A stretch of DNA of 64,000 nt. Origin: Campylobacter concisus. Lineage in GTDB: Bacteria; Campylobacterota; Campylobacteria; Campylobacterales; Campylobacteraceae. Shown here in pieces: positions 26,135 through 35,337 of the stretch. Location: assembly GCF_015679985.1 (NCBI RefSeq), contig NZ_CP049239.1, positions 124,001 to 188,000 of the forward strand, given 5' to 3'. The notes beneath the pieces were generated by a model. The model made no database searches and was not told the DNA's origin. It was given only the letters and a program-made list of their open reading frames with translations. Position 1 is the stretch's first letter. Every line of letters starts with the position of its first letter. Made by a program: the position numbers and the translations under genes.

Positions 26135-27636
26135 AACAGACTCTTTTGCGTAAATGTAGTAGTAAAAATAAAAAGTCCAAGCCAAAGCATAACGCTAAGT
26201 GCCATAAATTCGGCATAGATTTTAAACTTTTTTAGCTTAATGTTTGTGCTCTCATTTATCTTGGCTCCAAAAACAGCCGCTAAAAATATCACTGCGCTCA
26301 TGCCAAGCGCCATAAATAGGCCACTTATAACGCCTGCAAAGTAGCTGCCTAGCTCATTTGCTAGCACAAAGACAAGTATCGTGCCAGGACAAGGAATAAG
26401 TGCCGCAGCAGCTGCAACCAGCCATTCTTCTTTGTTTTTTGGTTTTTTTGTAGTACAGATATTACAGCCACAGTCGCTAGTAAATTTTGTATTTTTACTC
26501 AAATTTTGGCTTAAACTTGAGCTAAAAATATAAAATTTATTTAACTCTTTTTTGCTTGAAAGATAAATTTTGACCTTTTTATAAAGCATAAAAATCGCTA
26601 CAAAAAAGATAATAATGCCAGAAAATGCTGTCGTAACGCTTGCTGTATCTTTTGTCAGATCGCTACTGATCTCACGTAGTATCATAAAACTAGCAAGCAC
26701 AAAGATAAAAGCACCCACAACATGTAAAAATCCGATCTTTAAAGAGAAGAAAAAGGCTTTGGCGTAGCTTCCACCAGTTGCGGCAAAATAGGAGCTTGTA
26801 AGCACCTTGCCATGTCCCGCAGATGCAGCGTGCAAAAAGCCATAACCAAATGATATGAGCGCTAAAAATAGCAGAGTTAGCGGACTTTTTTGATCAAAAT
26901 TTCTTAGAATTTGCTTTAATCTATCAAGCATGCTTAGACTTGTTTTTGAAACAAGATCAAACTTAGCTTCATCGATTTTATCGATCTGGCTTAAATTTTC
27001 ATCTTCAAAATTTACTGAGTTTGGCTCTTTTAGAAGCTCTTTTAATACAGGCTTTTCGTTATGAGCTTTGGCTGCAGCTTTACTTGAAAATGTAAAAAAT
27101 ATTAAATTTGCATTTGGATTTGGTATCGTCCAAAACTGGTCTGATACCAAAAACGCGTTATTTTGTGTAAATTTAAAATTAAAATATCCCTCTTTATCGT
27201 CCATTTCGACAGACACCACAAAGCCATCTTTGATAAGCAAATTTGTCTTAAAACTAACATCAAATTTTAGTCTGCCCTCATCAAAATAGAGTTTATACTT
27301 TTTTAAATTTAGCTCAAGTTTTGTAGCATTTTCATCTTTGTAAAAGTACTCAATATTCGTTAAATAATGCCTTGGCACAAGATAATCAAGTAAATTTAAG
27401 CGGATCTTTTTGATCTCGCTTTCATCTATCTTTTCATCCTGATTTAGGTCAAAATTTTGCCTCATAAGCTCTGAGAAATTTTGCGAAAATGTCCACGAAA
27501 AAGCAATTGTAGTGATATTGTTTTCGTTTGAGTCAAATTTTACGCTCACGTGAGCGGTCGGGCTATAAAGCGAGCAAAGAGCACACCCGAAGGCATTTAT
27601 AGCAAAGAAGCAAATGACAATCAGGCGTGCTAACAT
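26131..27636 (-). CDS. DUF1007/NicO-type metal transport membrane protein
   Basis: The 501-residue protein fuses a periplasmic DUF1007-like half to a NicO (NixA/RcnA-like) permease half. After a signal sequence, residues 63-74 read DLNQDEKIDESE, an EF-hand-like loop with acidic residues at the ligand positions. A C-terminal membrane part has HAASAGHGKVL, the metal-ligand His motif of RcnA-type proteins. A cytoplasmic loop with DCGCNICTTKK is cysteine-rich. It sits between znuA and znuC, all genes touching (TTGA overlap with znuC), so it probably takes part in metal handling. Direction of transport and metal are unknown. Loci of this kind pair with zinc uptake in other Campylobacterota. Confidence 0.8.
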   Translation of the reverse strand: MLARLIVICFFAINAFGCALCSLYSPTAHVSVKFDSNENNITTIAFSWTFSQNFSELMRQNFDLNQDEKIDESEIKKIRLNLLDYLVPRHYLTNIEYFYKDENATKLELNLKKYKLYFDEGRLKFDVSFKTNLLIKDGFVVSVEMDDKEGYFNFKFTQNNAFLVSDQFWTIPNPNANLIFFTFSSKAAAKAHNEKPVLKELLKEPNSVNFEDENLSQIDKIDEAKFDLVSKTSLSMLDRLKQILRNFDQKSPLTLLFLALISFGYGFLHAASAGHGKVLTSSYFAATGGSYAKAFFFSLKIGFLHVVGAFIFVLASFMILREISSDLTKDTASVTTAFSGIIIFFVAIFMLYKKVKIYLSSKKELNKFYIFSSSLSQNLSKNTKFTSDCGCNICTTKKPKNKEEWLVAAAAALIPCPGTILVFVLANELGSYFAGVISGLFMALGMSAVIFLAAVFGAKINESTNIKLKKFKIYAEFMALSVMLWLGLFIFTTTFTQKSLF

Positions 27637-27639
27637 TTT

Positions 27640-28605
27640 TTATAGACTCTTAGCAAAAATTTCTGCTGTTTTTTTCATCTCATCTAGCCAATTTTCTGGG
27701 AGCTGATCAATGCTTATGACCTTTGAGCCAGTCTCTTTTGCTACTAAATTTGCAGCCTTTGTTGGAAACTGAGGAGCAACGAAAATGACTTTTACACCGT
27801 GCTCTTTAGCTTCTTCGATGAGCTCTTTTAGCTCAGCTGGCTTTGGCTCTTTGCCCTCTACCTCGATGGCAATTTGCTCTAAATTATAACGTTTTGCAAA
27901 ATATCCCCAAGATGGGTGATATACGATAAATTCGCGAGTTTTCACATCTTTTAGAGTATTTTTGATAAAACTATCAAGCTCGTCAAGGCTGGCTTTAAAT
28001 TTAGCTAAATTTTCCTCATAAAGCTTTGCATTTTGCGGGAATTTCTCTATTAGCGCCTTAGCTATATTATCAGCTTGAGTTTTTACTAAAACCGGATCAA
28101 GCCAAATGTGTGGATCAAGGCCGTCATGATGATGGTGATGATGCTCGCCAGCTTCGTGGTCATGGTCATGGTGCTCGTGATGCTCATGTTTATGCTCACC
28201 CTCATGCTTGTGCTCATGATGTTCATGATGTTCATGATGTTCATGGTGTTCATGGTGTTCATGATGCTCATGTTCATCGCTCATAGCGATCTTTTCGATA
28301 CCTTCTTGTGTTTTTACAATGTGTAAATTTTTAAAAGATTTTGAAAAACGCTCTAGCCAAGTATCTTCAAACTCAATGCCAATAGCAAAGTAAAGCTCGC
28401 TCTTTTCAAGCTCCTTCATCTGTTTTGGCTTTGGCTCATAAGTGTGCGGATCAGCACCTTTGCCAACCATTGTATTTACGCTTAGTGTATCACCTGCGAT
28501 TTGCTCAACAAAAAATTTTGTAGGCAATATACTAGTCGTAACAACTGGCTTTGCAAAAAGCGACAAAGCGCAAACTGCTAAAAAAACAAAAATCTTTCTC
28601 ACCAT
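27640..28605 (-). CDS. znuA: Zinc ABC transporter periplasmic binding protein
   Basis: The 321-residue protein starts at the ATG at 28605, with AAGGAGAG five bases upstream; a longer frame has no such site. Signal peptide 1-18. Metal ligands include His54 (GADPHTYEPKP) and His166 (GLDPHIWLD). Between them residues 112-160 are almost entirely His/Glu/Asp, a zinc-binding loop typical of ZnuA but long. A 9-base tandem repeat encodes part of it. The divergent Fur-family gene and the palindromic intergenic site indicate zinc-dependent repression. Confidence 0.93.
   Translation of the reverse strand: MVRKIFVFLAVCALSLFAKPVVTTSILPTKFFVEQIAGDTLSVNTMVGKGADPHTYEPKPKQMKELEKSELYFAIGIEFEDTWLERFSKSFKNLHIVKTQEGIEKIAMSDEHEHHEHHEHHEHHEHHEHHEHKHEGEHKHEHHEHHDHDHEAGEHHHHHHDGLDPHIWLDPVLVKTQADNIAKALIEKFPQNAKLYEENLAKFKASLDELDSFIKNTLKDVKTREFIVYHPSWGYFAKRYNLEQIAIEVEGKEPKPAELKELIEEAKEHGVKVIFVAPQFPTKAANLVAKETGSKVISIDQLPENWLDEMKKTAEIFAKSL
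28214..28267 (-). repeat. Nine-base tandem repeat in znuA
   Basis: Six successive units of TCATGRTGY (plus-strand TCATGATGT or TCATGGTGT, the last ending in C) encode His-Glu-His-type codons. Unit length is three codons, so copy number changes stay in frame. Confidence 0.9.
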
Positions 28606-28645
28606 CTCTCCTTTATTTGAAAAAATATTGCGGAAGTTTAGCAGA

Positions 28646-28665
28646 TTGCAACTTGGTTGCAACTT
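28646..28665. promoter_or_regulatory. Probable Zur/Fur-type operator
   Basis: TTGCAACTT at 28646-28654 is repeated exactly at 28657-28665, separated by GG. Because TTGCAA is self-complementary, the site is also an inverted repeat. It lies 41 bases upstream of the znuA start and 85 bases before the regulator gene, where a shared operator is expected. The assignment rests on position and symmetry only. Confidence 0.6.
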
Positions 28666-28749
28666 AAAGAACAAAAGCCTAAATATAGTGCTTTTTAAAT
28701 GAAATTTAAAACTTTTAGCGTTAATATACAAAAAATAAAAAGGGTAAGG

Positions 28750-29109
28750 ATGAATGCAAGAAATTTCTTAGAAGAGCATAGTATCAAAGCAACTACTTTT
28801 CGCATAAAGCTCGTTGAAATTTTGCAAAATGCCAAAACTCCATTAAGCTATGATGAAATTTTAGAAAGCCTTAATGCAAATAAAACTACTTTTTATAGAA
28901 GTATAGAAATTTTTGAAAAAAAGGGCCTTGTCATAAAAACTGAAAATAATCATAAAAGCTACTACGAACTAGCAAATGAGGCAAAAGCGTACTTTATCTG
29001 CGATGTCTGTCATAAAGTCACAAACATCGATATGCCTCATCTAAACGTCGCTAAAAATATAAAAAGTGCCGTGATAAAAGGCGTTTGTGATGAGTGTGAT
29101 CACGAGTAA
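28750..29109 (+). CDS. Fur-family metal regulator, probably zinc (Zur)
   Basis: The 119-residue protein starts at ATG 28750 (MNARNFLEEHSIK), with AGGG five bases upstream; a frame reaching 28699 lacks a site. The winged helix (TTFRIKLVEILQNAK, NANKTTFYRSIEIFEKKGL) is followed by two CxxC structural zinc sites, CDVC and CDEC, the latter at the very end. The divergent znuA points to Zur rather than Fur or PerR. Its 3' end overlaps that of the thioesterase gene by 10 bases (convergent). Confidence 0.8.
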   Translation: MNARNFLEEHSIKATTFRIKLVEILQNAKTPLSYDEILESLNANKTTFYRSIEIFEKKGLVIKTENNHKSYYELANEAKAYFICDVCHKVTNIDMPHLNVAKNIKSAVIKGVCDECDHE

Positions 29110-29492
29110 AGAGCGATGATCTCAGCTGGAATGGCTTTTGGGCGATTTGTTTTTAGATCAATATAGACAAACTCGGTCTTGCCAGTTGCTATTAGCTCGT
29201 CATCTTTTTTAAACTCAAAATATCTACAAGAAGTCGCCTTGCCTTCAGCTTGTGTGTAAGTGTAAATTTCTATCTCATCCATTAATTTTGCGCTTTTTAT
29301 ATATTTGGCTTCATTTTTTCTAATGAGCCAGATCTCGCCTCTTTTATACTGCGCCTCGACCGTATCGCCAACCGCGGCAGAGTGCGCAAATGCAGCCTCT
29401 TGCATAAGAGTGAAATAATAGACATTATTCATGTGTCCGTGCATATCAATGGCTTGTGGTGGGATTATTACTTTGTAGATAAAATCTTTCAT
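29100..29492 (-). CDS. Acyl-CoA thioesterase, hotdog fold (YbgC type)
   Basis: The 130-residue protein has the hotdog-fold active-site sequence DMHGHMNNVYYFTLMQEAA (residues 17-35), where the Asp and the GHxNN turn are catalytic, and the strand pattern of 4-hydroxybenzoyl-CoA/YbgC thioesterases. It hydrolyses acyl-CoA of unknown chain length. It is convergent with the Zur-type gene and divergent from the methyltransferase gene. Confidence 0.8.
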   Translation of the reverse strand: MKDFIYKVIIPPQAIDMHGHMNNVYYFTLMQEAAFAHSAAVGDTVEAQYKRGEIWLIRKNEAKYIKSAKLMDEIEIYTYTQAEGKATSCRYFEFKKDDELIATGKTEFVYIDLKTNRPKAIPAEIIALYS

Positions 29493-29538
29493 TTCTGGCC
29501 TTTTTTGCTAGAATTATAACCAAAAATAAGGAGCTAAA

Positions 29539-30264
29539 ATGCAAAATTTATGGGATAAGAAGGCGTCAAATTATCAAAGGTTTGATGGCAAAGTAGGTGC
29601 TATCCAGCAACAAATTTTTGCTAAAGCCTTAGCTTGGGGAGTTGATTTTAGCGGTAAAGAAATTCTCGATATAGGCTGTGGTACCGGTGTTTGGACGATA
29701 TTTTTGTCAAAAACTGCAAAAAATATAACTGGCATTGATAGCTCAGAGAAAATGATAGAAATTTTAAATGAAGATGCCAAAAGATTTGGCGTGACAAATT
29801 TAACTAGTGAGGTTTGCTCTTGGAGAGAATTTAAGCCCGCAAAGCACTTTGATATCGCAATTTGCACGATGAGTCCAGCGATTGCTAGCGATGAAGATTT
29901 CGCTAAATTTCATAATATCGCAAAACAAAAACTCTATCTTGGCTGGGATAAGCCTAGAAGCTCTGATTTGATTGAGCCATTTTTTAAAAAATTCGGACGA
30001 ACTCTCTCACAAAAAAACGTCGTAAATAGGCTTGAAGCGTGGCTAAATGAGCAAAGTATAGCTTATAAGAGTGAAATTTTAAATGAAACAAGGATCGCTA
30101 GACGAAGTGTGCAAGAAGCTGCTGAGAATATCTGCTGGCACCTTGAGATAAACGGAGCTAAAAACTATGATGAAAAAGCGGTTTTAGTGATGTTAAAAGA
30201 GAAATTTGACGGCGAGTTTATAGATGAAAAGATAGAGTCGCAGATGAAGCTTTTTATTTTTTAA
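29539..30264 (+). CDS. Class I SAM-dependent methyltransferase
   Basis: The 241-residue protein has motif I EILDIGCGTGVW at about residues 40-51, motif II with TGIDSSEKM and a motif IV-like AICTMSPAI. The remainder gives no clue to the substrate. Ribosome binding site AAGGAG is eight bases before the ATG. Its 3' end overlaps the 3' end of the EamA gene by 4 bases (convergent). Confidence 0.8.
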   Translation: MQNLWDKKASNYQRFDGKVGAIQQQIFAKALAWGVDFSGKEILDIGCGTGVWTIFLSKTAKNITGIDSSEKMIEILNEDAKRFGVTNLTSEVCSWREFKPAKHFDIAICTMSPAIASDEDFAKFHNIAKQKLYLGWDKPRSSDLIEPFFKKFGRTLSQKNVVNRLEAWLNEQSIAYKSEILNETRIARRSVQEAAENICWHLEINGAKNYDEKAVLVMLKEKFDGEFIDEKIESQMKLFIF

Positions 30265-31142
30265 GCTAGTTTTGATCTAGAGAAAAATTTTTTACCAAAT
30301 TCGCTAAAAATAACTCCAAAGATTATTAAGATTGCACCAAAAATTTGTATGAGTGTTAGCTTTTCACCAGCGAAAAAATAGCCGATAAATCCAGCAGAAA
30401 CTGGCTCAAGACAGAAAAATAAAGCTGCTTTGCTGGCTGTTGTATATCTTTGAGCGATGGTTTGTACAAAGTAGCAAAAAATGGTGCCAATAAATGCAGT
30501 GATAAAAATTGCTATAAAAAATTCCCTATCGTAATTTGGCACCACACTACCTTCAATAAATGCAAAGACAAATGAGAGTAAAGAGACTGTAAGAAATACC
30601 ACAAATACGAGTAGATAAAGCTCACATTTTCTTACAAAGTGGCCATTTAAGCTCGTGTAAAGTGCATAAAATATGGCACAAAGTAGGGCAAGTGCCTCGC
30701 CAGCTCCTAAGGCAAGAGTGGCTCCACTTAAGAGCCAAAGCCCAAAAATAGCAATAAGTGCACCAAAAATAGCAAAAATGGTTATTTTATTTTTAAAAAT
30801 GAGTGCTGTCATAAAAGGCACGATCACACACTCAAGCCCTGTAATAAAGGCAACACTTGAGCTAAAAGTAAGCTTTAGAGCGTAAGTTTGAGCAACAAAT
30901 GAGCCAAAGAGAACTACGCCAAGGATAGTGCCATAAACTACACTTTTCTTATCAAAAATTTTAGAAAATTTAAATGCTATAAGCCCCATAAAGATAGCGG
31001 AAATAAAAAATCTACAAAAGAGCATAACAAAGACACTATTTGTTTTTAGTGCATTTGCCATAGGTAAAAACGTAGCGCCCCAAACGATGGCAACTACGAT
31101 GAGTGCGATGTCGGCTCTGTTTTGTATGCTTAAATTTTTCAT
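30261..31142 (-). CDS. EamA/DMT-superfamily transporter
   Basis: The 293-residue protein has ten membrane helices in two EamA repeats (IALIVVAIVWGATFLPM and ALFFCLEPVSAGFIGYFF are typical repeat segments). Members export amino acids, nucleosides or drugs; the substrate cannot be read. It starts 4 bases inside the DUF4197-type gene's end (31139), so the two are co-transcribed. Confidence 0.8.
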   Translation of the reverse strand: MKNLSIQNRADIALIVVAIVWGATFLPMANALKTNSVFVMLFCRFFISAIFMGLIAFKFSKIFDKKSVVYGTILGVVLFGSFVAQTYALKLTFSSSVAFITGLECVIVPFMTALIFKNKITIFAIFGALIAIFGLWLLSGATLALGAGEALALLCAIFYALYTSLNGHFVRKCELYLLVFVVFLTVSLLSFVFAFIEGSVVPNYDREFFIAIFITAFIGTIFCYFVQTIAQRYTTASKAALFFCLEPVSAGFIGYFFAGEKLTLIQIFGAILIIFGVIFSEFGKKFFSRSKLA

Positions 31143-31888
31143 TTAAGGATCGAGTCAAGTACCTTTTTGCCGCTATCTAGGCTAAAGCCGCTTCTTAGCC
31201 CCTTTTCCTTTTCACTCATCACGTTAAATAGCCCATCTAGCGTCTTTCTTGTGATGTATGCGTTTAGATCCTCGCCGTCATCTGGCACGTATTCGCTAGC
31301 GCCTAAATTTTTAGCTAGGCTCTTTACCGATTTTATAGTTTCATTATTTTTTGCTGAGCCGACGATGAAAGAATTTAGCCCATTATAGGCAGTTGCAAAG
31401 CTATTATCACTCATCATTTTTTCAATTATCGGCGCAAATGCCGCCTTTAGCTTTTGGCTGGAGCTTTGCTGCAAATATTTCGTAACGCTGTCACTGCCGC
31501 CATTAAAGAGCTTTTTGACATCTGCCTCGCTCATATTTTTTATGCTCTCGCTAAAAATTTCAGCAGCCTTTGGTACGGCTGTGGTCGCGGCATTGTTTAT
31601 CGACTTGCTAAGATCCTGCGCCCACTTCTCGCCACCTACTTTTTTGGCTAAATTTGACGCCATTTCAAGGCTTTTTGGAAGTGGGATTTTAGCTGTGGCA
31701 TTGTTTATAAAGCCCTCTTTTGAAAGCTCGCTAACAGCGGCATTTAGTGCCTCGCTAACTAGGCTTTTGTAATCTCCACTTGATGCGTGAGTGGCGATTT
31801 TAACGCCTTTGTTTATCATATCGTCCATGCTCGCGGCTTGTAAATTTAAAGCAAGCGCGCCATAAAGAATAACAAGAGATCTTTTCAT
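31139..31888 (-). CDS. DUF4197-type secreted protein
   Basis: The 249-residue protein has a signal peptide (MKRSLVILYGALALNLQAAS) and an alpha-helical body rich in Ala, Ser, Lys and Gly, with LDGLFNVMSEKEKGLR near the C-terminus. This matches the widespread DUF4197 proteins, whose function is not known. It is probably periplasmic. Overlap with the EamA gene suggests an operon. Confidence 0.7.
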   Translation of the reverse strand: MKRSLVILYGALALNLQAASMDDMINKGVKIATHASSGDYKSLVSEALNAAVSELSKEGFINNATAKIPLPKSLEMASNLAKKVGGEKWAQDLSKSINNAATTAVPKAAEIFSESIKNMSEADVKKLFNGGSDSVTKYLQQSSSQKLKAAFAPIIEKMMSDNSFATAYNGLNSFIVGSAKNNETIKSVKSLAKNLGASEYVPDDGEDLNAYITRKTLDGLFNVMSEKEKGLRSGFSLDSGKKVLDSILK

Positions 31889-31999
31889 CTTCTCTCCTTT
31901 TTAAAATTTAGAGCAAAATCATACAAAAAATATCTAAACACTTAAAATAAATTTAATCTTTTTGCACTAGAATTCACCCTTTTTTTCTAAAGGGAGATT

Positions 32000-32560
32000 A
32001 TGCAACTTTTACTTCTTAGCTTCGCTCTTAGTATGGATAGTGCGGCACTAAATATGGCAAATGGCGCAAGGTATAAAAATTTAGCTCTTAATAAAATTTT
32101 ATTTATTGCTTTTATGCTTGGCTCTTTTCAGTTTCTTATGCCGCTTCTTGGTTATCTTTTAGGTGTTAGTTTTGCAAAATTTATAAGCTCGGTTGATCAT
32201 TTCATCGCATTTTTTATACTTTGTTTTCTTGGTTTTAGAATGTTTAAAGAGGCCTGTAGCAAAGAGGAGTGTGAGTATCTTAAGATAGGATTTAAGACCA
32301 TTTTGTATGGGGCGTTTGCTACTAGTGTGGATGCTCTTGCCGTTGGCGTCACACTTAGCTTTGAAGAGATAAATATCTTTCAAAGCTCGCTCATCATCGG
32401 TATAGTCTGCTTTGCATTAAGTTTGATTGCTTTTTATATAGGTAAATTTATGGGTGAAATTTTAGAAAAAAAGGCGCTCTTTTTGGGAGGAGCGATATTA
32501 ATTTTTCTAGGTTTTAAAATTTTAATAACGCATTTAATTGGAAGCGGCGCGGTTCAATAA
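32000..32560 (+). CDS. mntP: Manganese efflux pump MntP
   Basis: The 186-residue protein has six membrane helices in two repeats and carries the paired acidic signatures [12 protein letters not shown] (residues 11-22) and [16 protein letters not shown] in the second half. MntP exports manganese from the cytoplasm and protects against excess. AAGGGAG precedes the ATG. No yybP-ykoY riboswitch is visible upstream; the AAAAAATATC run is simply AT-rich. Confidence 0.92.
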   Translation: MQLLLLSFALSMDSAALNMANGARYKNLALNKILFIAFMLGSFQFLMPLLGYLLGVSFAKFISSVDHFIAFFILCFLGFRMFKEACSKEECEYLKIGFKTILYGAFATSVDALAVGVTLSFEEINIFQSSLIIGIVCFALSLIAFYIGKFMGEILEKKALFLGGAILIFLGFKILITHLIGSGAVQ

Positions 32561-32643
32561 AAATTTAAAATAACAATTAAAAATAATATTTAAGATTAAC
32601 TATATTTTAAAGCTTATATGGATAAGATTTTGATTTTTAGAAG

Positions 32644-32718
32644 TGGTGACCCATACGAGACTCGAACTCGTGTTACCGCCGTGAAAGGGCGATGTCCTAA
32701 CCGCTAGACGAATGGGCC
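32644..32718 (-). tRNA. tRNA-Glu (TTC)
   Basis: Minus strand cloverleaf: acceptor GGCCCAT/ATGGGTC, anticodon arm TCGCC-CTTTCAC-GGCGG with anticodon TTC, T arm around TTCGAGT, and an encoded CCA end. It is identical outside the anticodon arm to the tRNA at 50882. It lies between mntP and the lipoprotein gene. Confidence 0.95.
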
Positions 32719-32786
32719 ACATGTCGGTTATGAAGTTGGGATTATATTTCTTTTATACTTAATTTTAGTTTAATAAGGAAAAATTT

Positions 32787-33257
32787 TTGAAAAAAATTTT
32801 ATTTATTTTGTTGTCTGTTTTTATTTTTACAGGTTGCGTGGCTACCAAAACGCCGCAAAATTCACAAGCTTTTCAAGTTACTTTATTTTCTCCGATGATC
32901 AAGATAAATGACGTTGGATTTTTCCATAAATATAAAAATGAGCTAAATTTGCAAATTTATAGTTCTGGCGTAAACACCGCAAATATAAGCATAAGAGATA
33001 AAATTTGCGTAAATAGTGCTTGCTTTAACAAGACTGAGTTTAATGAGAAATTTTTTCTAACTCCGCACTACGAGAGCCTTTTTGAGGAAATTTTGCAAAG
33101 AGAAAAGATTTATGATGGCAAAGGCTTGATAAATACGGAGTGTGGTTTTAGTCAAGATCTAAGTTCATATTTTATAAAATACGAGGTTTGTGATAACTAC
33201 GTCAAATTTGTAGATAGCAAAAACAAAATAAGAGTGATAATAAAAGAGTTAAAATGA
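32787..33257 (+). CDS. Lipoprotein of unknown function
   Basis: The 156-residue protein starts at TTG 32787 (AAGGAAAAATTT upstream). The lipobox FTGC puts the lipidated Cys at residue 17, so it is an outer- or inner-membrane lipoprotein processed by LspA. The mature part has five further cysteines. I do not recognise a family. It overlaps nfo by 4 bases (ATGA). Confidence 0.8.
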   Translation: MKKILFILLSVFIFTGCVATKTPQNSQAFQVTLFSPMIKINDVGFFHKYKNELNLQIYSSGVNTANISIRDKICVNSACFNKTEFNEKFFLTPHYESLFEEILQREKIYDGKGLINTECGFSQDLSSYFIKYEVCDNYVKFVDSKNKIRVIIKELK

Positions 33258-34105
33258 GATACATCGGAGCTCACGTAAGTGCGGCTGGGGGCGTGTTTAA
33301 TGCACCTTTAAATGCTGCAAAAATAGGAGCAAATGCCTTTGCGCTTTTTACAAAAAATCAACGGCAGTGGAATGCAAAAGAGCTAAGCGCTAGTGAAATA
33401 GAGCAGTTTAAAGAAAATCTAAAAATTTCTGGCATAAACACAAAGCATGTTTTGCCACACAGTAGTTACTTGATAAATTTAGGCCATCCAGATGAGGAGG
33501 CAAGAGCAAAGTCGCTTGAAGCCTTTGTGGATGAGATAGATCGCGCCAGTAAGCTTGGGCTAGAGCTTTTAAATTTTCATCCAGGCTCACATCTAAAACA
33601 AATAAGCGAAAAAGAGTGCTTAGATAATATCGCAAACTGCATGAACGTGGCACTTAAACGCACAAGCGGTGTAAAGCTAGTCATCGAAAATACAGCTGCA
33701 CAAGGCTCAAATTTAGGCTCTAGTTTTAAGCAGCTTGCTTATTTGATAGAGCGAGCAGATGATGAGAGTAGGGTTGGTGTTTGTTTTGATACCTGTCACG
33801 CATTTGCTGCTGGATATGATCTAAGAAACAAAGATGCTTATGCTAAAACCATGGGAGAATTTGATGCGATCATCGGCTATAAATTTTTATCCGGTATGCA
33901 TTTAAATGATGCAAAATTTGGACTTGGTTCAAAAAAAGATAGACATGAGAGTCTTGGCAAAGGCGAGCTTGGATTTAGTGCTTTTAAAAATATAATAAAT
34001 GATGATAAAATAGGCGAAATTCCTTTAATATTAGAGACGATTGACGAGAGTATTTGGGAAAACGAGATAAAAATTTTAAGAAATTTCGAAAAGGAAAAAC
34101 TATGA
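33254..34105 (+). CDS. nfo: Deoxyribonuclease IV (AP endonuclease)
   Basis: This TIM-barrel, zinc-dependent AP endonuclease for base excision repair has 283 residues. Metal-ligand motifs are [66 protein letters not shown] and ILETID. The start ATG overlaps the lipoprotein stop. Together with xth and ung in this window it completes a base-excision-repair set. Confidence 0.96.
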   Translation: MRYIGAHVSAAGGVFNAPLNAAKIGANAFALFTKNQRQWNAKELSASEIEQFKENLKISGINTKHVLPHSSYLINLGHPDEEARAKSLEAFVDEIDRASKLGLELLNFHPGSHLKQISEKECLDNIANCMNVALKRTSGVKLVIENTAAQGSNLGSSFKQLAYLIERADDESRVGVCFDTCHAFAAGYDLRNKDAYAKTMGEFDAIIGYKFLSGMHLNDAKFGLGSKKDRHESLGKGELGFSAFKNIINDDKIGEIPLILETIDESIWENEIKILRNFEKEKL

Positions 34106-35325
34106 AAAAAGTGCTATTAAGCATTATTATGGCATCTACCTTGCTAAATGCTGGAGGTTATAAGATTCCTGAGCAAAGCGCTGATTCTTTAGGCCTTGCT
34201 GCTAGTAACGTGGCCTTTAGTTTTGGAGCTGATGCGGCGTATTTTAACCCTGCAAATATGATGTTTTTAGATGGACGCCATCACATAGAAAGTACCCTTG
34301 GCTGGTTTCATATAAATAAGCTTGAGTTTAAAAGTGATAGTGGCAAAAGCTATAGGTCAGAAAAATTTGACTCACTAGCTGGTACATTTAGTTTTGTAAC
34401 GCCAGAAATTTATGAAAACTGGAAATTTGGTTTAGCCCTTGCCGTTCCTGCTGCTGTTGGTGTATCATGGGAGGATCCAGCTACTGCATTTACCGCTAAA
34501 AGGTTTAAGCTGCAAGTTGTTGAGCTAAATCCAACCGTGGCTTACCGCATAAATGATAAACTTGCCGTTGCTCTTGGTGCTAGAGGCGTTTATAGTAAAG
34601 GTAAGATAGCAAGTGACTTTGGACGAATAGGCTACAGAGAGATAAAAGGCGATGGTATGGGCTATGGCTATAATGTTGCGCTTACTTATAGGCCTATTGA
34701 GGATTTAAGCTTTGCCGTTACTTACCGCTCAAATGTAAATTTAGAGCTTAAAGGCCATACAGATGCTGATTTTTATAACCTACCTATAAGCTATCATGGC
34801 AAAACAAAAGTCGAGATCCCACTTCCTGCTCAGCTTGTACTTGCAACTGGATATAAATTTAGCGACTTTACTCTTTTACTAGCTTTTGAGAGGACGTATT
34901 GGTCTAAATTTAAAGGCTATGACTTTGAATACATGGATAAAGGTCCAGCTCACTCGCATCCAGCTTTTGCAATATTCATGGACGACCCAGTCATAAAAAA
35001 TGCAAAAGATACAAATACATATAGACTAGGTCTTGCCTATGATGTAAATGAAAAATTTAGGCTAATGGCTGGCTTTGCTTATGATGAGGACATTACAAGT
35101 AGCAAGCATACTGGCTTAGAGCTTCCAAATACTACATCTAAGGTATATTCTTTTGGAGTAAATTATAAATTTACGCCAAATCTTGAAATGGCACTTGGAT
35201 ATGTTTATCAACACCGTGATAAGAAGCGTGCGACAGGCATTTCATCAGATACTGGAAAAATGTCAGGGGAATTTGATACTGGTACGATCCAAATCCTTGG
35301 TACGACTTTTAAATATACATTTTAG
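34102..35325 (+). CDS. fadL: FadL/OmpP1-family outer membrane fatty-acid transporter
   Basis: The 407-residue protein starts at ATG 34102 (AAGGAAAAACT upstream), which overlaps the nfo stop in ATGA; a longer frame has no site. Signal peptide [20 protein letters not shown]. The N-terminal hatch motif ([16 protein letters not shown], then [10 protein letters not shown]) is diagnostic of FadL, and the rest is a beta-barrel ending in TFKYTF. It imports hydrophobic compounds, usually long-chain fatty acids. The next gene activates fatty acids, supporting that substrate. Confidence 0.88.
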   Translation: MKKVLLSIIMASTLLNAGGYKIPEQSADSLGLAASNVAFSFGADAAYFNPANMMFLDGRHHIESTLGWFHINKLEFKSDSGKSYRSEKFDSLAGTFSFVTPEIYENWKFGLALAVPAAVGVSWEDPATAFTAKRFKLQVVELNPTVAYRINDKLAVALGARGVYSKGKIASDFGRIGYREIKGDGMGYGYNVALTYRPIEDLSFAVTYRSNVNLELKGHTDADFYNLPISYHGKTKVEIPLPAQLVLATGYKFSDFTLLLAFERTYWSKFKGYDFEYMDKGPAHSHPAFAIFMDDPVIKNAKDTNTYRLGLAYDVNEKFRLMAGFAYDEDITSSKHTGLELPNTTSKVYSFGVNYKFTPNLEMALGYVYQHRDKKRATGISSDTGKMSGEFDTGTIQILGTTFKYTF

Positions 35326-35337
35326 TTAGGGTCAATA

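Noticed and set aside
28086-28326. Overlapping Met/Ile-rich open frames on both strands in znuA
   Set aside because: They are other-frame readings of the 9-base His repeat, not genes.
28599-28731. N-terminal extension of ZnuA to 28731
   Set aside because: It would cross the regulatory region; the ATG at 28605 has a good ribosome binding site and a signal peptide.
31889-31999. Manganese riboswitch upstream of mntP
   Set aside because: The 111-base gap has no recognisable yybP-ykoY pairing, only AT-rich runs.
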